Of a DNA stretch of 8,892 bases, positions 6,182 through 8,892 are shown in pieces. The notes beneath the pieces were generated by a model. That model saw nothing but the letters and a program-made list of their open reading frames with translations. It did no database searches and was not told the origin of the DNA. The stretch is from JAFGTF01 sp035527995. Its GTDB lineage: Bacteria; Spirochaetota; B62-G9; DRHN01. Position 1 is the first letter of the stretch; every line of letters starts with the position of its first letter. The stretch is from NCBI GenBank assembly GCA_035527995.1, contig DATKZJ010000181.1:1-8892 (forward strand). The letters run 5' to 3'. A program made the position numbers and the translations under genes.

Positions 6182-7975
6182 ATGTCTCAAGCTCAAAAAA
6201 GTTTTATCGCTGATGTAGTGAAAAATTACGGTAAAGCTCGTCATCGTCTCATGGACATCGCACTCGATGTCCAGGCCCAGTACGCCTGCATCTCCGACGA
6301 GTCGGCAAAGATCATGGCAGACGAGTTGGGAATTCCCTTTGTAGAAGTGATCGACATGGTGAGCTTCTACTACTTCCTTTCACGTGAGCCCAAGGGGAAA
6401 TCGATCGTACGCCTCAGTAACAGCGTTGTGGACAAGATGAGCGGGATGGAAGCAGTTGCAAAGGCTTTCGAGGATGCGGTCGGAATACCGTTCGGCAGTA
6501 CGACCAGCGACGGGGCGATTACGCTCGAGTACACTTCCGATATTGGAATGTGTGACCAGGCCCCTGCAGCGCTGGTGAACGGGATGGTGATGACGAAGCT
6601 GTGCCCAGAAGACGTTCCTGGAATTGTGGACAGTCTCAAAAAGGGCAAACCGCCGGGGGCTGTGGCCAAGGATGAGGCACGTCCCGATGCACAGGTTGAT
6701 CTCAACCTGATCCAGCAGGGCCCTGTGATCTTTGCACCCGTTGAGAGGGGTGTAGCGCTGCGGGCCGCTGTAAACAAGTCTCCTGAAGAGGTCATCGAAG
6801 AGGTGACGAAGTCGGGACTCAGGGGACGCGGAGGAGCCGGATTCCCGACCGGGATGAAGTTGAACTTCTGCAGGAAGGCAAAAGGAGCCGAGCACTTCGT
6901 GATCTGCAACGCAGACGAAGGGGAGCCCGGTACATTCAAGGACAGAGTCGTTCTCACAGAGGTCCCTGACCTGCTCTTTGAGGGCATGACCATAGCAGGT
7001 TATGCCATCGGAGCAAGAGAGGGCCTAGTGTACCTCCGAGGAGAGTATGACTATCTGCGCGGTTACCTAGAAAAGGTTCTTTCGCGAAGACGGCATCTCG
7101 GCCTGCTCGGAGAGAACATCGCAGGTAAGGAAGGGTTCAACTTCGATATCAGGATCCAGATGGGCGCCGGCGCCTATGTATGCGGCGAGGAATCTTCGCT
7201 CATCGAATCGCTCGAGGGCAAGCGTGGAGCACCGCGCGATAGACCTCCGTTCCCCGTGACAAAGGGTTACATGAACCAGCCCAGCTCAGTCAACAATGTG
7301 GAAACTCTCTGCTGTGTATCTCGAATCATGGAGAAAGGGGCCGACTGGTTCAAGTCGATGGGAACGAAGGACTCCACAGGTACCAAGCTCCTCAGCGTAT
7401 CCGGTGATTGTAAGCATCCAGGTGTGTATGAGGTGGAGTTCGGCATCGTTGTCGATGAGTTTCTGAAGCTCGTCGGGGCCGAGGATGCCCAGGCAATCCA
7501 GATAGGCGGACCGTCGGGGAACTGTATAGCGCCCAAGGATTTCGGAAGGAAGATCTGTTTCGAGGACATCCCGACCGGCGGATCGATGATCGTTTTCGGA
7601 GAGAAGCGCGACATGCTGCAGGTTGTCCGTGAGTTCACGGAGTTCTTCATAGAGGAATCGTGCGGATGGTGTGCGCCTTGCAGAGTCGGCCCGACCCTGC
7701 TGCTGCGAATGCTCGACAAGGTGATAGAAGGAAGGGGTACAAAGGCAGATCTCAAAGAGCTCGAAAACCTGGGATCCACAATCAAGACAATGAGCCGGTG
7801 CGGCCTTGGGCAGACGGCCGCGAATCCCGTGCTTACAACCCTGCAGAACCTGCCCGAGATCTACAGGTCCAAAATAGGGAAGGAGGAGTTCGTTCCGTCC
7901 TTCCAGATCGACAAGGCTCTGGCAGAGGGTATAGGTATAGCCGGAAGAGAACCTGTGTGGGAGGAGGAGTTATGA
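6182..7975 (+). CDS. hoxF: NAD-reducing hydrogenase diaphorase subunit HoxF with fused NuoE-like domain
   Basis: This 597-residue subunit binds FMN and NAD(H) and carries electrons between NAD(H) and the hydrogenase module of a cytoplasmic group 3d [NiFe] hydrogenase. Residues 1 to about 155 resemble NuoE/HoxE (LMDIALDVQAQYACIS, DMVSFYYFLSREPKG, GMCDQAPAALVN). The rest resembles NuoF: GLRGRGGAGFPTG (212-224) and CNADEGEPGTFKDR (242-255) for FMN, GAGAYVCGEESSLIESLEGK (328-347), and a [4Fe-4S] site with Cys494, Cys497, Cys500 and Cys540. The length and layout match the Cupriavidus-type HoxF (about 600 residues). Of the four cysteines that hold the [2Fe-2S] cluster in true NuoE/HoxE proteins, only Cys124 remains, so the N-terminal domain is unlikely to carry that cluster. 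An in-frame TGA at 6170-6172 makes ATG 6182 the first start. The stop overlaps hoxU as ATGA. Confidence 0.93.
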   Translation: MSQAQKSFIADVVKNYGKARHRLMDIALDVQAQYACISDESAKIMADELGIPFVEVIDMVSFYYFLSREPKGKSIVRLSNSVVDKMSGMEAVAKAFEDAVGIPFGSTTSDGAITLEYTSDIGMCDQAPAALVNGMVMTKLCPEDVPGIVDSLKKGKPPGAVAKDEARPDAQVDLNLIQQGPVIFAPVERGVALRAAVNKSPEEVIEEVTKSGLRGRGGAGFPTGMKLNFCRKAKGAEHFVICNADEGEPGTFKDRVVLTEVPDLLFEGMTIAGYAIGAREGLVYLRGEYDYLRGYLEKVLSRRRHLGLLGENIAGKEGFNFDIRIQMGAGAYVCGEESSLIESLEGKRGAPRDRPPFPVTKGYMNQPSSVNNVETLCCVSRIMEKGADWFKSMGTKDSTGTKLLSVSGDCKHPGVYEVEFGIVVDEFLKLVGAEDAQAIQIGGPSGNCIAPKDFGRKICFEDIPTGGSMIVFGEKRDMLQVVREFTEFFIEESCGWCAPCRVGPTLLLRMLDKVIEGRGTKADLKELENLGSTIKTMSRCGLGQTAANPVLTTLQNLPEIYRSKIGKEEFVPSFQIDKALAEGIGIAGREPVWEEEL

Positions 7976-8685
7976 GTAACGGGAAGATCACAATATATGT
8001 AGACGACGTCGAGGTAACCACCGAACCCGGCACTGCGATTATGGAGGCCTGCGACGAAGCGGGCATCTATATTCCGAGGCTATGCTATCACAAGGACCTG
8101 ATACCTGCCGGACATTGCAGGGTATGCACGATAAAGGTAAACGGAAAACCGACAAACGCGTGTACCTTTCCGACCCAGGAAGGTCTCGTGGTGGAGAACA
8201 ATACAGAAGAGATGAATGAGTTCCGGCGCCACATCATTGAGATGCTGTTTGTCGAGGGCAACCACATATGTCCTTACTGCGAGAAGCAGGGGAACTGCGA
8301 GCTCCAGGCGCTCGCGTACCGTCTCGGAATGACGGCACCGACGTATCCATACCTCTACCCGAAGATCGAAGTAGATGCGAGCCACCCTGATGTGTACATC
8401 GACCGCAACCGCTGTGTGCTCTGCGGCCGATGCGTGCGTGCGTCACGTGATCTCGACGGAAAAAGCGTGTTCGGATTCGACGGAAGAGGCAGGCAGAAGC
8501 GCATCGCTGTCAATGCGGAGCACACCCTTTCGGAGACACAGCTCGCAGCCGCGGATCGCGCGGCCGAGATATGCCCGACGGGAAGCATCGTGATAAAGCG
8601 CACTGCGTACAGTGTACCGTACGGAAAGCGACTGTACGACAAGGAGCCGATCGGCTCTGATATTGAACAGAAGGCGAAAAGCTGA
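7972..8685 (+). CDS. hoxU: NAD-reducing hydrogenase diaphorase iron-sulfur subunit HoxU
   Basis: This 237-residue protein is homologous to the N-terminal part of NuoG and relays electrons between the HoxF flavin site and the HoxY hydrogenase small subunit. Three cluster sites are visible. A plant-type [2Fe-2S] site uses Cys38, Cys49, Cys52 and Cys64. A His/Cys [4Fe-4S] site uses His98, Cys100, Cys103 and Cys109 in NHICPYCEKQGNC, with the H-x-C spacing typical of HoxU. A second [4Fe-4S] site uses Cys148, Cys151, Cys154 (RCVLCGRCVRASRD) and Cys201 (EICPTG). Length is normal for HoxU (about 235), far short of full NuoG, which argues against complex I. The ATG at 7972 overlaps the hoxF stop by 4 bases and has GAGGAGGAG at 7961-7969 ahead of it. 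The frame stays open upstream inside hoxF, but that extension has no homology. Confidence 0.93.
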   Translation: MSNGKITIYVDDVEVTTEPGTAIMEACDEAGIYIPRLCYHKDLIPAGHCRVCTIKVNGKPTNACTFPTQEGLVVENNTEEMNEFRRHIIEMLFVEGNHICPYCEKQGNCELQALAYRLGMTAPTYPYLYPKIEVDASHPDVYIDRNRCVLCGRCVRASRDLDGKSVFGFDGRGRQKRIAVNAEHTLSETQLAAADRAAEICPTGSIVIKRTAYSVPYGKRLYDKEPIGSDIEQKAKS

Positions 8686-8702
8686 AACGAATAACAAATA
8701 TC

Positions 8703-8732
8703 TTGAAGATTTTTGATTTTGAAGATCTTCAA
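8703..8732 (+). repeat. Inverted repeat / hairpin between hoxU and hoxY
   Basis: TTGAAGAT at 8703-8710 is repeated at 8719-8726, where it forms part of a perfect 14-base palindrome, TTGAAGATCTTCAA (8719-8732). The transcript can fold either on the palindrome or as an 8-bp stem, 8703-8710 with 8725-8732, around a 14-base loop. It lies in the only sizeable gap of the hox segment (69 bases). It could be an mRNA processing or stability element, or an operator. There is no U-tract, so a terminator is unlikely. Confidence 0.45.
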
Positions 8733-8754
8733 TCCTATGCGTAAGGAAGAGAAA

Positions 8755-8892
8755 ATGGCGAAACCAAAGGTAGCTACGGCACACATGACAGGATGCTTTG
8801 GCTGTCATATGTCTTTGCTCGATATCGATGAACGGCTTGTTCAGCTCATCGGGCTCGTCGACTTCGATAAATCACCCATAGACGATATCAAA
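8755..8892 (+). CDS. hoxY: NAD-reducing hydrogenase small subunit HoxY, N-terminal part (3' cut by window)
   Basis: The first 46 codons are present and the frame is open at the right edge. HoxY is the small subunit of the [NiFe] hydrogenase module; it holds the proximal [4Fe-4S] cluster next to the active site in HoxH. The visible sequence contains MTGCFGCHMSLLDIDERL, the N-terminal C-x-x-C (Cys14, Cys17) of HoxY/NADP-reducing-type small subunits, matching the Cupriavidus pattern CGCWGCTLSFLDMDERL. No twin-arginine signal is seen, as expected for a cytoplasmic enzyme. The ATG at 8755 follows AAGGA (8743-8747) by 7 bases. The remaining cluster cysteines and the partner gene hoxH should lie beyond the window. 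Identification rests on a short fragment but is strongly backed by hoxF-hoxU upstream. Confidence 0.9.
   Translation, partial: MAKPKVATAHMTGCFGCHMSLLDIDERLVQLIGLVDFDKSPIDDIK

Noticed and set aside
7660..7971. Upstream extension of the hoxU frame, giving a 341-residue protein
   Set aside because: The extra residues are basic, low in hydrophobics and lie wholly inside hoxF. HoxU homology begins at the ATG at 7972, which has a good ribosome binding site.
6182..8685. Respiratory complex I (nuoE-F-G)
   Set aside because: NuoE and NuoF are fused, HoxU is only 237 residues without the large NuoG domain, and the next gene is a hydrogenase small subunit; all point to a Hox enzyme.

Overview
The window is bacterial, with a moderately GC-rich coding background and short-spaced or overlapping genes, all on the + strand. 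It holds two operon segments separated by about 1 kb. Positions 2-5183 are the tryptophan operon in the order trpE (3' end only), trpG-trpD fusion, trpC-trpF fusion, trpB, trpA. Positions 6182-8892 are the start of a bidirectional NAD-linked [NiFe] hydrogenase operon: hoxF with a NuoE-like N-terminal domain fused on, hoxU, and the first 46 codons of hoxY. The catalytic large subunit (hoxH) would be expected just past the right edge.

The trp genes are packed tightly. There are 3 bases between trpE and trpGD, a 4-base ATGA overlap between trpGD and trpCF, a 17-base overlap into a TTG-started trpB, and a 14-base overlap into trpA. Together they encode every step from chorismate to tryptophan (TrpE being cut by the window edge), and the catalytic residues I could check are intact.

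Positions 5184-6181 hold no gene I can defend. The left part (5184-5880) has intermediate composition and only short unrecognised reading frames. The right part (5881-6181) is about 70% A+T and looks regulatory. It contains an 18-bp element at 5942-5959 that matches the consensus of the NADH-sensing repressor Rex, several other dyads, and a plausible sigma-70-type promoter at 6120-6148 just before hoxF. A redox-ratio sensor site in front of an enzyme that exchanges electrons between H2 and NAD(H) makes biological sense and is the most useful regulatory inference here.

The organism is probably an anaerobic or facultative bacterium able to make tryptophan and to produce or consume H2 through NAD(H). 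The form of TrpA (short N-terminus, LEVQFPFSDP motif) and the double trp fusions recall spirochaete-type or other non-model anaerobes, but I cannot fix the phylum. I see no mobile element, CRISPR array, tRNA or rRNA, and no clearly new system. The unusual points are the gene fusions, the loss of most iron-sulfur ligands in the NuoE-like domain, the Rex-like site, and the hairpin between hoxU and hoxY.
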